Source: CBFGTA01 sp965651595
Lineage (GTDB): Bacteria > Actinomycetota > Actinomycetes > S36-B12 > UBA10799
NCBI GenBank assembly: GCA_965651595.1
Contig: CBFGTA010000007.1
Coordinates: 1-43,387, forward strand
Direction of reading: 5' to 3'
Length of the DNA: 43,387 nucleotides
The translations under genes were made by a program, and so were the position numbers. Shown here one piece after another: positions 23,725 through 32,601 of the stretch. The notes beneath the pieces are model-generated. The model made no database searches. It worked only from the letters and a program-made list of their open reading frames with translations, and was not told the DNA's origin. Every line of letters starts with the position of its first letter. The stretch's first letter is position 1.

Positions 23725-24041
23725 GCGAGCCAGCGGATCGGACGAATTAACCGAAGAAATGACGCACCTCCATCAGGCGGGCAGCGCGGTGCTGCTCGAA
23801 CCATTGCGAGACTAGCCGTTCACACCCCAGCAGTCGGCCGGTTCGACCATAATGCGTGCCAGTTGCTGAGACGACGCGGGTACCTGACACATTCGGTCCC
23901 ATGTCCACTTCCCTAGGCTAACAAGTGATCAGGAGGCGGTAAGAGCACCCCGAGAATCTCCGTTCTGCCTCACCGCAACACAGCGCTGGCTCGCCTCGCG
24001 TGACATACTCACGAACCAAGAACACCGCAACGGAGGTTGAC

Positions 24042-25643
24042 GTGAGCGAGTCACAGCAAGAGCCGGGCGATCAGCCCACGGATGGGCACTCGGCCGACCC
24101 ATTCCCGCTGTTGCCCGACATTCCCCGTGTTGCTCCCCCTGGCGTCGCCCAAGCCGACTACGACGACTACCTTCGCCAACTTCAGGACTACCGCGCCCGC
24201 TACGCGGAATACGAGCGGGAATACGCCGAGTGGGCCGCCCAGAACAACGCAGCCACTAGCGAAGCCCCCGGCCGAGTCGACGGTGAGACCACGCCACGCC
24301 CCGCGTCGACCCCGATTCCGGCCGACCCGATTGTGGCTGATTTCGGCCAGTCTGCCACCGAGTCCTCGGGCGAAGCTACCTACGACGACGGATCCCTGTC
24401 GCCAGAGACAGGGTTCTTTTCCGCCGCAACGGAATCAGCCGCAACCGCCGACCAGGCCGGAGCGGGGCACCTCACCGAACCGGTCGATGCGAGCGCCTTC
24501 CGAGGAGAATGGCCAGATGCGACCGGCGCGGCCCCTGCTGCTGCACCAGCCACGTCCTCCAACGGCGGCGGCCGCAACACCGCCATTGCGGCCGGAGTGA
24601 TTGCTGGGGTCGTGGCCGGAATCCTGGCCGGGGGCGGAACCTATGTGGTGGCGAGCGAACTAGGCAGTCAGTCGGGTGGTTCGATTATCGGACAACTCAA
24701 TCCCGGCTCACCCGACGTGTTGTCTGATCGGGCTGCGAACTCCGTTGCCGGTATCGCCGAACGATTGCTCCCGTCAGTTGTGTCCGTCGCGTCTCGCGCC
24801 GACGGCAGTCAAAGTACCGGATCGGGATTCATCATCAGCGCCGACGGCTACATCCTCACCAACAACCATGTCATCTCGAACGCTGTCGATGGCGGCCAGG
24901 TGACGATCACTTTTGCCGACGACGAGCAGGTTGGAGCCCGCATCGTGGGCCGCTCGACGAGCTACGACGTGGCCGTCCTGAAAGTCGACGCAACTGCCCT
25001 CCCAGCGGCCCAACTCGGCAACTCTGACGCTGTCGTCGTTGGCGACGCAGCAGTAGCGATCGGCAGCCCGCTCGGACTCGACGGCACCGTGACCAGCGGG
25101 ATCATTTCTGCCATGAACCGCCCAGTTACGGCAGGCGGTCAGGGCGAGACCGCCTTCATCAGCGCCATCCAGACTGACGCCGCGATCAACCCGGGCAACT
25201 CCGGGGGCCCACTGGTTAACGCTGAAGGTCAAGTGATCGGCATCAACTCCGCTATCGCGAGCATGCGCAGTTTGACCGGAACGGCCGGATCGATTGGCCT
25301 CGGTTTTGCCATCCCCATCAACAACGCCAAGCGAATTGCTGACGAGATTATCGCCACCGGTACGTCCACCGTTCCGATCATCGGCGTGACAGTGGACCCC
25401 GAGTTCACCGGTCAAGGAGCGCGAGTCGCCGAAGTCGAGGCCAACACGCCCGCTGCCGGAGCGGGAGTGCGCGAAGGTGACGTGATCGTCGGTGTCAACG
25501 GTAACCGGATCCAGAACGCCGCTGAGCTCCTCGCGTTGCTTCGGGGCTACGCGCCCGGCGACGCGATCACGTTGCAGGTGCAGCGAGGCAGGGGCGATTC
25601 AGTCCAAGACATCGAGTTGACCCTCGGCTCACGCGAAGGGTAG
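24042..25643 (+). CDS. htrA: membrane-anchored HtrA/DegP-type serine protease with PDZ domain
   Basis: 533-residue protease for surface protein quality control. A long cytoplasmic N-part (1-175) is Asp/Glu/Pro-rich with a Tyr/Glu segment YDDYLRQLQDYRARYAEYE (part, ~40-60). One membrane helix (~179-205) follows, then the trypsin-like domain with His276 (TNNHVIS), Asp309 (SYDVAVLK) and Ser387 (NPGNSGGPLVN), and a C-terminal PDZ domain (~435-525). Start: GTG 24042 has GGAGG six bases upstream; the reading frame is open 42 bases further but without a ribosome site. Lies opposite tatB and mrp, a conserved actinobacterial grouping. Confidence 0.93.
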   Translation: MSESQQEPGDQPTDGHSADPFPLLPDIPRVAPPGVAQADYDDYLRQLQDYRARYAEYEREYAEWAAQNNAATSEAPGRVDGETTPRPASTPIPADPIVADFGQSATESSGEATYDDGSLSPETGFFSAATESAATADQAGAGHLTEPVDASAFRGEWPDATGAAPAAAPATSSNGGGRNTAIAAGVIAGVVAGILAGGGTYVVASELGSQSGGSIIGQLNPGSPDVLSDRAANSVAGIAERLLPSVVSVASRADGSQSTGSGFIISADGYILTNNHVISNAVDGGQVTITFADDEQVGARIVGRSTSYDVAVLKVDATALPAAQLGNSDAVVVGDAAVAIGSPLGLDGTVTSGIISAMNRPVTAGGQGETAFISAIQTDAAINPGNSGGPLVNAEGQVIGINSAIASMRSLTGTAGSIGLGFAIPINNAKRIADEIIATGTSTVPIIGVTVDPEFTGQGARVAEVEANTPAAGAGVREGDVIVGVNGNRIQNAAELLALLRGYAPGDAITLQVQRGRGDSVQDIELTLGSREG

Positions 25644-25760
25644 ACCGTTGACTCCCGAGCCGTCCATCAACCGGGGCCTCGGTCGCCACGACGGTGCCCG
25701 CCCGGGTCTCGTAGTGACTGACGCAGTAGCTGACTCGGACTGAGTGGTAGCTGCCGATGC

Positions 25761-26132
25761 CTACGTGGCGTCGGGGTCGACGCCGGGCACAGAAGAACCC
25801 GAGACGGGACTGCTAGATGCCGAGGTTGGCGGCACGTCTCCGGTGGGAGGTTCGGGAATGCGACTGGTTGTGGCCGGGCGCGGCGTGTCGCTCATGGCCT
25901 GAGTGATGAGTCGCTTCGGATGCAGTTCAGCGACCTGACGAAGGTCGTCCTTCAGTCCGGAAACGTCAAGACCCGAATCAGTCAAGTCCTTTTGAGCACC
26001 AGCGGCGAGCTCACGCAATTTGCGAAACATGCGGCCCGCTTCGGCGGCAGCTTTGGGAAGTTTGTCGGGTCCGAACAGCACCAGGGCTGCCGCACCGAGG
26101 AACAACCACTCGCCCCATCCGATATCTGGCAC
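25761..26132 (-). CDS. tatB: Sec-independent protein translocase subunit TatB
   Basis: 123 residues. VPDIGWGEWLFLGAAALVLFGPDKLP (shown in parts) is the TatA/B hallmark: a short N-terminal membrane helix ending in FGPDKLP, then an amphipathic helix (AAAEAGRMFRKLRELAAGAQKD). The C-terminal ~50 residues are Pro/Ser-rich and disordered. TatB is favoured over TatA by the longer acidic amphipathic region and the neighbours htrA and mrp. GTG 26132 is chosen because TatB proteins start right before the IGWGE motif; another GTG at 26150 would add six residues. Downstream of mrp on the same strand (92 bases). Confidence 0.88.
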   Translation of the reverse strand: MPDIGWGEWLFLGAAALVLFGPDKLPKAAAEAGRMFRKLRELAAGAQKDLTDSGLDVSGLKDDLRQVAELHPKRLITQAMSDTPRPATTSRIPEPPTGDVPPTSASSSPVSGSSVPGVDPDAT

Positions 26133-26224
26133 CGTTCCATTGTTACGCACATTGCCTCGGCTCGCAGCGAAGACCGTCAGATTGAGCGGATCGAGATGAA
26201 CTCTGAACCCGCTAGTTGGGTCGG

Positions 26225-27364
26225 TCAGTTGCTCCGCTGGGGAGTGAGTCCCAGGCTCATGCCAGCGAGCCCGCGGGGCTTGCTGGCGATGGCGTCGGCG
26301 ATCGAGCGAATGGCGGTGGCTGCCGCGGAATCGTCATCCGTGGCCAGCAGGGGAATGCCCGAATCGCCGCCCTCCCGCAAGCGCACGTCGAAAGGCACCC
26401 GTCCCAGAATTGGGACCTCCGTGCCGAGTTCCTTGGTCAAGGATTCGGCCACCAACGCCCCACCGCCACGACCAAACAGGTCGATGGGCTCTCCGCAATG
26501 GGGGCACGGGAAGCCGCTCATGTTCTCAATCACGCCCATGACCCGTTGATGCGTCTGGCTCGCCAGCATCCCAGCCCTGATCGATACCTCCGCCGCAGCG
26601 GCCTGCGGAGTTGTCACGACGATCAGTTCAGCCTTGGGCAGGATTTGTGCCACCGAGATTGCCACGTCACCGGTTCCGGGCGGCAAGTCGAGGAGGAGGA
26701 CGTCGAGGTCTCCCCAGAAGACGTCGGTAATGAACTGGTCGAGTGCCCGGTGCAGCATCGGGCCGCGAAACGCCACGGCCTGGGTGACTCCGCCTGGTTT
26801 GAACGGCAGCATCGAGATTACCCGGACGCCGTGGGATTCCGGCGGGAGGATCATTCCGTTGACTGCGGTCGGCGCATCCACCACGCCCAGCATTCTGGGA
26901 ATCGAATGGCCGTAGATATCGGCGTCGACGAGCCCCACACTCTGTCCCGTGCCCGCGATCGCCACAGCCAGATTCGCGGTGAGGGACGACTTCCCGACAC
27001 CGCCCTTGCCAGACGCGATGGCAATGACTTTCGTGGTGTTGCCCGGTTCGGTGAAAGGGTTGTGCTTCGTGGGACCTTGGAGTTTTTCCCGCAGTGCCGT
27101 GCGCTGTTCGTCGCTCATCACATCGAGGACGACAGAGACGCCGGTGACGCCGGGGACTTTCTCAACGGCGGATGTGACTCTGCCGGTGATTTCGTCGCGC
27201 ATCGGGCATCCGCTGATCGTGAGGAACACTTCGACCGCCACGAATCCGTCGTCTCGGATCTCGACCGACTTGATCATGTCGAGTTCGGTCAGGGGCCGGC
27301 GAATCTCGGGATCGTCAACAGTCGCCAGTGCGGCATCTACGAGTTCGCGGGTCACAGACGTCAT
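26225..27364 (-). CDS. mrp: Mrp/NBP35-type iron-sulfur cluster carrier ATPase
   Basis: 379-residue P-loop ATPase that carries and inserts [4Fe-4S] clusters. An N-terminal MIP18/DUF59 domain (1-90, with SGCPMRDEI) is followed by the deviant Walker A GKGGVGKSSLT (119-129), LVDADIYGHSIPRMLG, DLPPGTGD and the cluster-binding CPHC (Cys287, Cys290). Many genes in this window need such clusters (nuo, kor, NuoB-C-I-like). Start ATG 27364 lacks a Shine-Dalgarno but has TACCAT (27371-27376 on the minus strand) six bases before it, suggesting a leaderless mRNA. Confidence 0.95.
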   Translation of the reverse strand: MTSVTRELVDAALATVDDPEIRRPLTELDMIKSVEIRDDGFVAVEVFLTISGCPMRDEITGRVTSAVEKVPGVTGVSVVLDVMSDEQRTALREKLQGPTKHNPFTEPGNTTKVIAIASGKGGVGKSSLTANLAVAIAGTGQSVGLVDADIYGHSIPRMLGVVDAPTAVNGMILPPESHGVRVISMLPFKPGGVTQAVAFRGPMLHRALDQFITDVFWGDLDVLLLDLPPGTGDVAISVAQILPKAELIVVTTPQAAAAEVSIRAGMLASQTHQRVMGVIENMSGFPCPHCGEPIDLFGRGGGALVAESLTKELGTEVPILGRVPFDVRLREGGDSGIPLLATDDDSAAATAIRSIADAIASKPRGLAGMSLGLTPQRSN

Positions 27365-27438
27365 GCTTCGATGGTATGTCGGCAGACAACGGGGGCATGC
27401 GGCGGGCCGAAGTGCCTGCAGTTGTAAGGTTTCGGGCC

Positions 27439-28419
27439 ATGACCACCAATTCTGACGCCAGCAGCCGCGAACTGCGTCCCCGTCGTTCCAACCTTGCCGT
27501 TCCGGGGAGCAATCCTAAGATGCTCGACAAGGCCAAAGGCCTGCCCGTTGACCAGGTATTCCTCGACCTTGAGGACTCGGTCGCTCCCATCGCCAAGGAA
27601 GAAGCCCGCCGCAATGTGGTCGACGCGCTGAACTCCGGCGGCTACGACGGCAAGGTGCGAACCGTGCGGGTCAACGACCTGACGACGGAGTGGACGTACA
27701 GGGATGTGGTGCACATCGTCGAGAATGCCGGAACCAACCTCGACTGCATCATGCTGCCGAAGGTGCAGACGCCCGAGCAGGTCCACTGGCTGGATCTCAC
27801 CCTCACCCAGATCGAAAAAACCATGGGATTCGAGGTCGGTCGACTCGGCATCGAGGCTCAGATCGAAAACGCACTGGGCCTGGTCAACGTTGACAAGATT
27901 GCCGCCGCGTCGCCCAGGGTAGAGACCATTATTTTTGGGCCCGCCGATTTCATGGCCAGCATCAACATGAAGTCACTGGTCGTCGGTGAGCAGCCCCCCG
28001 GATACACCGAAGGCGACGCCTACCACTACATCCTCATGCGAATCCTGATGGCGGCCCGCGCTTACGACAAACAAGCAATCGACGGCCCCTACCTGCAGAT
28101 CCGCGACCTTGACGGCTACCGGAAAGTTTCGGAGCGCTCGGCGGCTTTGGGCTTCGACGGCAAATGGGTGCTCCACCCCGGTCAGGTCGACGTGGCCAAC
28201 GAGGTGTACTCCCCGCGGCAGGACGACTACGACCACGCGGAACTGATCCTCGACGCCTACGCCTACTTCACATCTGCTGAGGGAGGGGCACGCGGAGCGG
28301 TCATGCTCGGTGACGAGATGATTGACGAGGCGAGCCGGAAGATGGCTCTGGTTATCGCGGGCAAGGGTCGCGCCGCTGGAATGGCCCGCACCCAGACGTT
28401 CACGCCACCGGAGGCGTAA
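27439..28419 (+). CDS. HpcH/HpaI-family CoA-ester lyase, malyl-CoA-lyase-like
   Basis: 326-residue CitE/malyl-CoA lyase superfamily enzyme that cleaves or forms beta-hydroxyacyl-CoA esters such as malyl-CoA or citramalyl-CoA, with Mg. Visible: RRSNLAVPGSNPKML, FLDLEDSVAP with the metal-proximal acidic residues, IMLPKVQTPEQV, LGIEAQIENALGLVN (metal-binding Glu), FGPADFMASI (metal-binding Asp) and GKWVLHPGQVDVAN near the end. Length and the YTEGDAYHYILMRILMAARA region point to the actinobacterial L-malyl-CoA/beta-methylmalyl-CoA type rather than citrate lyase CitE. Start ATG 27439; TAAGGT lies 8 bases upstream and could be a -10 or a weak Shine-Dalgarno. Followed by an acyl-CoA dehydrogenase. 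Confidence 0.82.
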   Translation: MTTNSDASSRELRPRRSNLAVPGSNPKMLDKAKGLPVDQVFLDLEDSVAPIAKEEARRNVVDALNSGGYDGKVRTVRVNDLTTEWTYRDVVHIVENAGTNLDCIMLPKVQTPEQVHWLDLTLTQIEKTMGFEVGRLGIEAQIENALGLVNVDKIAAASPRVETIIFGPADFMASINMKSLVVGEQPPGYTEGDAYHYILMRILMAARAYDKQAIDGPYLQIRDLDGYRKVSERSAALGFDGKWVLHPGQVDVANEVYSPRQDDYDHAELILDAYAYFTSAEGGARGAVMLGDEMIDEASRKMALVIAGKGRAAGMARTQTFTPPEA

Positions 28420-28617
28420 TTCGAGACGGAGGGTGCGTCGGCGAGCCGCCCGGCCGCGAGGGTCGGAAGGGACGTCCGCCCGTCAATCTCCACCTCGCCA
28501 CCTGGTCGCTCACGCCTAACTGAGCGGCCGCCAGGAACCCGGCCACTCGAACCCGAGGGGCTGTAGACACAGGAGGGCCCGGCAGGGTCCTGAGGATTCG
28601 CAACAAGGAGCGCACGC

Positions 28618-29823
28618 ATGGGTCGGCTCGCACGTACGGACGGTTTGACAGACATCCAGCAGGAGATCCTCCAAGCAGTCCACGAGTTCACCGAAAAGCA
28701 GATCATCCCCAACGCTCAACACCTCGAGCACAACGACGAGTACCCCAGCGAAATCGTCGAGGGAATGAAGGAAATGGGGATCTTCGGCCTCATGATCCCC
28801 GAGGAGTATGGCGGGCTGGGCGAATCCCTGCTGACCTATGCCCTGACGGTTGAAGAGATCGCGCGCGGCTGGATGAGCGTTTCGGGCATCATCAACACGC
28901 ACTTCATTGTCGCCTACATGGTGATGCGCCACGGCACCGATGAACAGAAGCAATCGATCTTGCCGCGCATGGCCACCGGCGAACTGCGAGGATCTTTTTC
29001 GATGTCCGAGCCGGGTTGTGGCTCAGACGTGTCGGCCATCACCAGCAAGGCAGTGCGCGATGGTGACGATTGGGTCCTCAACGGTCAAAAGATGTGGCTC
29101 ACCAACGGCGGATCGTCCACCCTCTGCGCGGTGCTGGTGCGTACCGATGCCGAGGCGCCCGAGGATGCCAGCGTCTACAAGAAGATGAGTACTTTTCTGA
29201 TCGAGAAGCCAGCCGGATTTGGAGAGGTCCTCCCGGGTCTCACGATTCCGGGCAAGATCGACAAGATGGGCTACAAGGGCGTCGACACGACCGAGTTGGT
29301 CATGGAAGACGTCCGACTCGATGACACGACGTTGCTCGGCGGCGAAGCCGGTCGTGGTTTCTATCAGATGATGGACGGCGTCGAAGTGGGTCGAGTGAAT
29401 GTGGCTGCCCGGGCCTGCGGCATCGCTGTCCGCGCTTTCGAGCTCGGCGTCGACTACGCGCAGCAGCGCGTCACCTTCGGCAAACCCATTGCCGAACACC
29501 AGGCGGTGTCGTTCCGGCTTGCCGAAATGGCCACCAAAGTGGAAGCCGCCCACCTGATGATGGTCAAGGCCGCACAGCTCAAAGATTCCGGCGAGCGCAA
29601 CGACCTCGAGGCCGGGATGGCCAAGTACCTGGCCAGCGAATACTGCAAGGAAGTGGTGGAGGATTCGTTCCGGATTCACGGCGGATACGGCTACTCGAAG
29701 GAATACGAGATCGAACGACTGTACCGCGAGGCTCCCATGCTGATGATCGGCGAAGGAACCGCGGACATTCAACGAATGATCATCGCACGGCGACTACTCG
29801 AAGACTACAAACTGCGCGGGTAG
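28618..29823 (+). CDS. acyl-CoA dehydrogenase, SCAD/MCAD-type active site
   Basis: 401-residue FAD enzyme. SMSEPGCGSDVSAI, NGQKMWLTNGG, QQRVTFGKPI and FRIHGGYGYSKEYEIERLYREA are the family motifs. The catalytic Glu is in the standard place (Glu379 in MIGEGTADIQR), unlike the dehydrogenase at 3081-4262. The pairing with a malyl-CoA-lyase-like gene 198 bases upstream suggests branched dicarboxyl- or methylsuccinyl-CoA metabolism, but no residue proves the substrate. Start ATG with AACAAGGAGC. The 198-base gap before it holds no clear gene or hairpin. Confidence 0.9.
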   Translation: MGRLARTDGLTDIQQEILQAVHEFTEKQIIPNAQHLEHNDEYPSEIVEGMKEMGIFGLMIPEEYGGLGESLLTYALTVEEIARGWMSVSGIINTHFIVAYMVMRHGTDEQKQSILPRMATGELRGSFSMSEPGCGSDVSAITSKAVRDGDDWVLNGQKMWLTNGGSSTLCAVLVRTDAEAPEDASVYKKMSTFLIEKPAGFGEVLPGLTIPGKIDKMGYKGVDTTELVMEDVRLDDTTLLGGEAGRGFYQMMDGVEVGRVNVAARACGIAVRAFELGVDYAQQRVTFGKPIAEHQAVSFRLAEMATKVEAAHLMMVKAAQLKDSGERNDLEAGMAKYLASEYCKEVVEDSFRIHGGYGYSKEYEIERLYREAPMLMIGEGTADIQRMIIARRLLEDYKLRG

Positions 29824-29938
29824 TTCCCGCGCCCGGCGACCTAGCGGCACTGGCCCGCGATCCGGCGACCCAGACGTGCTGACCGCAGTCGACGTCGTTG
29901 ACTGATCGGTCAGTACTGGCCGCAATCGCCTGACTCGG

Positions 29939-30991
29939 TCAGCTGGCCGCTGCGATGTGTTCGAGGACCTTGCTGCTGACGATCTCAGGTGCTTCGAGCG
30001 GCGACACGTGGCCGACATCGGGAATCACCACCAGCTCAGCCTCGTCGACAGCGGAAGCAATCAGTCGCGAGTGGCTAGCGGGCAGCACAGTGTCGCGAGC
30101 CCCGCTGATCAGGGTGGTCGATACTTGGTTCAGCACGTCGATAACGTCGTACTTGTCGTAGGTCTCCATCGCCGGCAAGAACTCCGCCATCACGTCGATC
30201 GGGGTATCGCACATCATCCGGTCGACAAACTTGGCAACCGAGTACGGCGTGTGCGGGCCGAGTTGGCTCACCTTGGTGAACTCCACCGACGCAGGGGACT
30301 GTTGACTCTTGAGTAGGTGGATCAATCGTGCCTGCTTGGCGAGTGCCGCCCCGACCTCGGAAATGTGATCGTGGGCCACTTTCGCAACGGGACTCGGCAA
30401 TCCGAAGTTCACTCGGTTGAAGCCGCCGGAACTCGAGTTGCACAACACTGCGGCAGTGATCTGATCCCCGAAGCGTTCCGGCTCCTGCTGGGCCAGGGAC
30501 AGGATCGTCATTCCGCCCATCGAGTGGCCCACAACAATCACGGGCCCGGAGGACGTCGTCGCATCAATGACGCGCGCGAGGTCCTGTCCCAACTGTTCGA
30601 TCGTGCACTGTTCGCGATCAGCTTTCTGGGAACGGCCGTGGCTTCGATGGTCGAATAGGACGACTCGGGCGTTCTCACGGGCCGCCTTGCGCTGAAAATG
30701 CCAAGCATCGAGTCGCAGTGAATATCCGTGGATGAAAACGACAGTAGGGGTCTGGCCATTGGCCCCGACCGGTTCATCCACGTCCATCCACAGCTCAACC
30801 CCGTCGGTCGCTTCGACGAAGCGGGTGTCGCCGCTGAGGCTGCCGAACGGTTCGGAACAGTATGGGTCATCGTTGACGTGGGCGCCGAGCAGACTGTCCA
30901 CGGCGCCAGCGAGCAGGTCCTTGACGATGGCGGCGGGAGCTGCGGGGGTGGGGTCGATTCCGGGCAGGGGGAATGGGGTGTCGTCGGCCAT
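29939..30991 (-). CDS. alpha/beta hydrolase
   Basis: 350 residues. Oxyanion motif FIHGYSLR (~87-93), FDHRSHGRS, nucleophile Ser157 in VVGHSMGGM, Asp300 in SGARDTVLP and His328 in PDVGHVSP give a full triad. An N-terminal ~55-residue Pro/Ala-rich part precedes the core; there is no signal peptide. Resembles actinobacterial epoxide-hydrolase/haloperoxidase-like esterases; substrate unknown. Convergent with the acyl-CoA dehydrogenase, 115 bases away. Confidence 0.82.
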   Translation of the reverse strand: MADDTPFPLPGIDPTPAAPAAIVKDLLAGAVDSLLGAHVNDDPYCSEPFGSLSGDTRFVEATDGVELWMDVDEPVGANGQTPTVVFIHGYSLRLDAWHFQRKAARENARVVLFDHRSHGRSQKADREQCTIEQLGQDLARVIDATTSSGPVIVVGHSMGGMTILSLAQQEPERFGDQITAAVLCNSSSGGFNRVNFGLPSPVAKVAHDHISEVGAALAKQARLIHLLKSQQSPASVEFTKVSQLGPHTPYSVAKFVDRMMCDTPIDVMAEFLPAMETYDKYDVIDVLNQVSTTLISGARDTVLPASHSRLIASAVDEAELVVIPDVGHVSPLEAPEIVSSKVLEHIAAAS

Positions 30992-31088
30992 GAACCTGTC
31001 TTAGTAGATCTTTCCGATGGTGTCCTGTTGGCTGTCGACAGATGGACGAGTCGCTGACGCCACCATGTGAACTCGATCGGCCGAACGG

Positions 31089-31523
31089 CTATTCCGTGGA
31101 TCCACGGCCAATGCGGACAAACGGGATTTCGGCCCAGACAACTTTCTTATCGCCGCGCGGTTCTACCCCCCAGGTGAACGACAGTGCCTCAATAATGGTG
31201 AGGCCACGGCCCCCAGTGTCGAAGTCGTTCGCATCGGCGGGTGCGGGCAAGTGGTCAGGGTCCGCGTCGATCACTTCCAGTCGGAGGCGGCCTTCTTTGC
31301 AAGCGACACCCACTTCGATGGGGCCCACGCCGTGCCGGATCGCGTTGGTGACGAGTTCGCTCACCACCAGTTGCACGTCATCGATACGTTCGTGAACACC
31401 CCACCCTTCCAGCGTGCGCGCCACTGCCTGGCGGACCTGACGGACCGCCGTCGGCGAGGCCTCAATGGGCAGGTGATACTCCACCCCCACGGTGTACCCA
31501 CTCGTCGCCCACCACAAACCCAC
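31089..31523 (-). CDS. RsbW-like serine kinase/anti-sigma ATPase (HATPase_c_2)
   Basis: 144-residue GHKL ATPase of the anti-sigma/anti-anti-sigma kinase type. N box LVVSELVTNAIRHG holds Glu56 and Asn60; the G boxes are VIDADPD and DTGGRGLTIIEALS. N-terminal HLPIEASPTAVRQVRQAV is the family beta-hairpin/helix. Such proteins bind sigma factors or phosphorylate STAS partners; no sigma factor or STAS gene is in the window, so it is an orphan. Start GTG 31523 follows GGGGGA; a GTG eleven codons later is the alternative. Its upstream neighbour on the same strand is the hydrolase ending at 31554. Confidence 0.85.
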   Translation of the reverse strand: MGLWWATSGYTVGVEYHLPIEASPTAVRQVRQAVARTLEGWGVHERIDDVQLVVSELVTNAIRHGVGPIEVGVACKEGRLRLEVIDADPDHLPAPADANDFDTGGRGLTIIEALSFTWGVEPRGDKKVVWAEIPFVRIGRGSTE

Positions 31524-31553
31524 CGTCCCCCACCAATTTGGATCTTGCCGGAC

Positions 31554-32483
31554 CTATCGTGACCATCCTGAGACGAGTGCCTCCACCGTGGCAGGTGGAT
31601 CTTCGTTGGCTGGGCTATGCCCGCAACCGGGGACCGTGCGAAACGGAGCATTGAGACGCTCGGCCATCTCGGCCTGGGTCTGCGGCGACCAGCGGTCGTC
31701 GAGTGACCCACAAGTGACGCTGAGATCTAGTCCGGCGCTCGTTGCGGCCGCCCGCAACTGATCGGTGCGATCGATCTCACTGAGCAAGATGCGGGCCTGA
31801 GCCGTCAGACTGGCCGGACTGCTGCGGGTGAATCGAGTGGCGAGGAAGTTCTCCATGGCGTCGTCAGGAATCGGGCCGTGGTGGGCGCGGTCGGTTTCGG
31901 CCGACTTACCCCACTGGTAGATCTCGGCCAGCGAATGATGCGGCAGAGCGGCGAGGAGAGCTTCAATGAGTGGCCGCATCTGACTCGGGACCGCGGCCGG
32001 GCCCGAGCTCAACAGGGTGAGGGAGCGCACCTTCCTCCAACTCGGAGTAGTGAGGCAGTTCGAGAGAACCGCCTGCCGAGCGACTAGGCCGCCGAACGAA
32101 TGACCGACGAGATGGATCGGGCCGGACGCCCTCGCGCTCACATGGCGAACAACGGCATCCACGTCCTGGGCGAATCCGGTCAGCCCATAGGCGTCAGGAG
32201 AGTCAGGGCCGATGGACTCGTACTGGCCACGTAAGTCGAGCGCCACACTATTCAGACCCTGTGTGCTGAGCAGTGGCAAGATCGAGATAAAGTCTTCTTT
32301 CGATCCGGTGAAACCCGGAACGAGCACAACAGTGGGGGAGCTCGCACCGAATCCTTGCCGCCCGATCCCTCGTCGCGTTGGCACACTTGCATTAATCTGC
32401 AATGTGGCGAGTTGACCAACCGGCGACGGGACAGATACCCGACGGACACCCGACGGGAGGGCAATGAACGGTGAGCCAGTCAT
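31554..32483 (-). CDS. alpha/beta hydrolase
   Basis: 309 residues. VLVPGFTGSKEDF (oxyanion), LDLRGQYES, nucleophile Ser129 in LVGHSFGGLVAR, an Asp in GSLDDRWSP and the triad His in PGCGHSPANE. The frame stays open to 32738, but that would overlap the divergent parA; the ATG at 32483 is chosen. It has no Shine-Dalgarno, but TATTGT (32491-32496, minus strand) ends seven bases before it, fitting a leaderless transcript. Function beyond ester or amide hydrolysis is unknown. Confidence 0.82.
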   Translation of the reverse strand: MTGSPFIALPSGVRRVSVPSPVGQLATLQINASVPTRRGIGRQGFGASSPTVVLVPGFTGSKEDFISILPLLSTQGLNSVALDLRGQYESIGPDSPDAYGLTGFAQDVDAVVRHVSARASGPIHLVGHSFGGLVARQAVLSNCLTTPSWRKVRSLTLLSSGPAAVPSQMRPLIEALLAALPHHSLAEIYQWGKSAETDRAHHGPIPDDAMENFLATRFTRSSPASLTAQARILLSEIDRTDQLRAAATSAGLDLSVTCGSLDDRWSPQTQAEMAERLNAPFRTVPGCGHSPANEDPPATVEALVSGWSR

Positions 32484-32601
32484 GGGCGCCACAATAGTCA
32501 CCAAGAGCGGTGAGCGATTCGATGTGGTGAGCCAACCGCGGCTCGCGTGAGAAACCGCTAGCGCAGAGAGCGCCAGCCTGGCGAGATGGGTCGGAAGAGG
32601 C

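Noticed and set aside
26151..26224. Small gene between mrp and tatB
   Set aside because: Only 92 bases between the chosen tatB start and the mrp stop, with no start plus Shine-Dalgarno.
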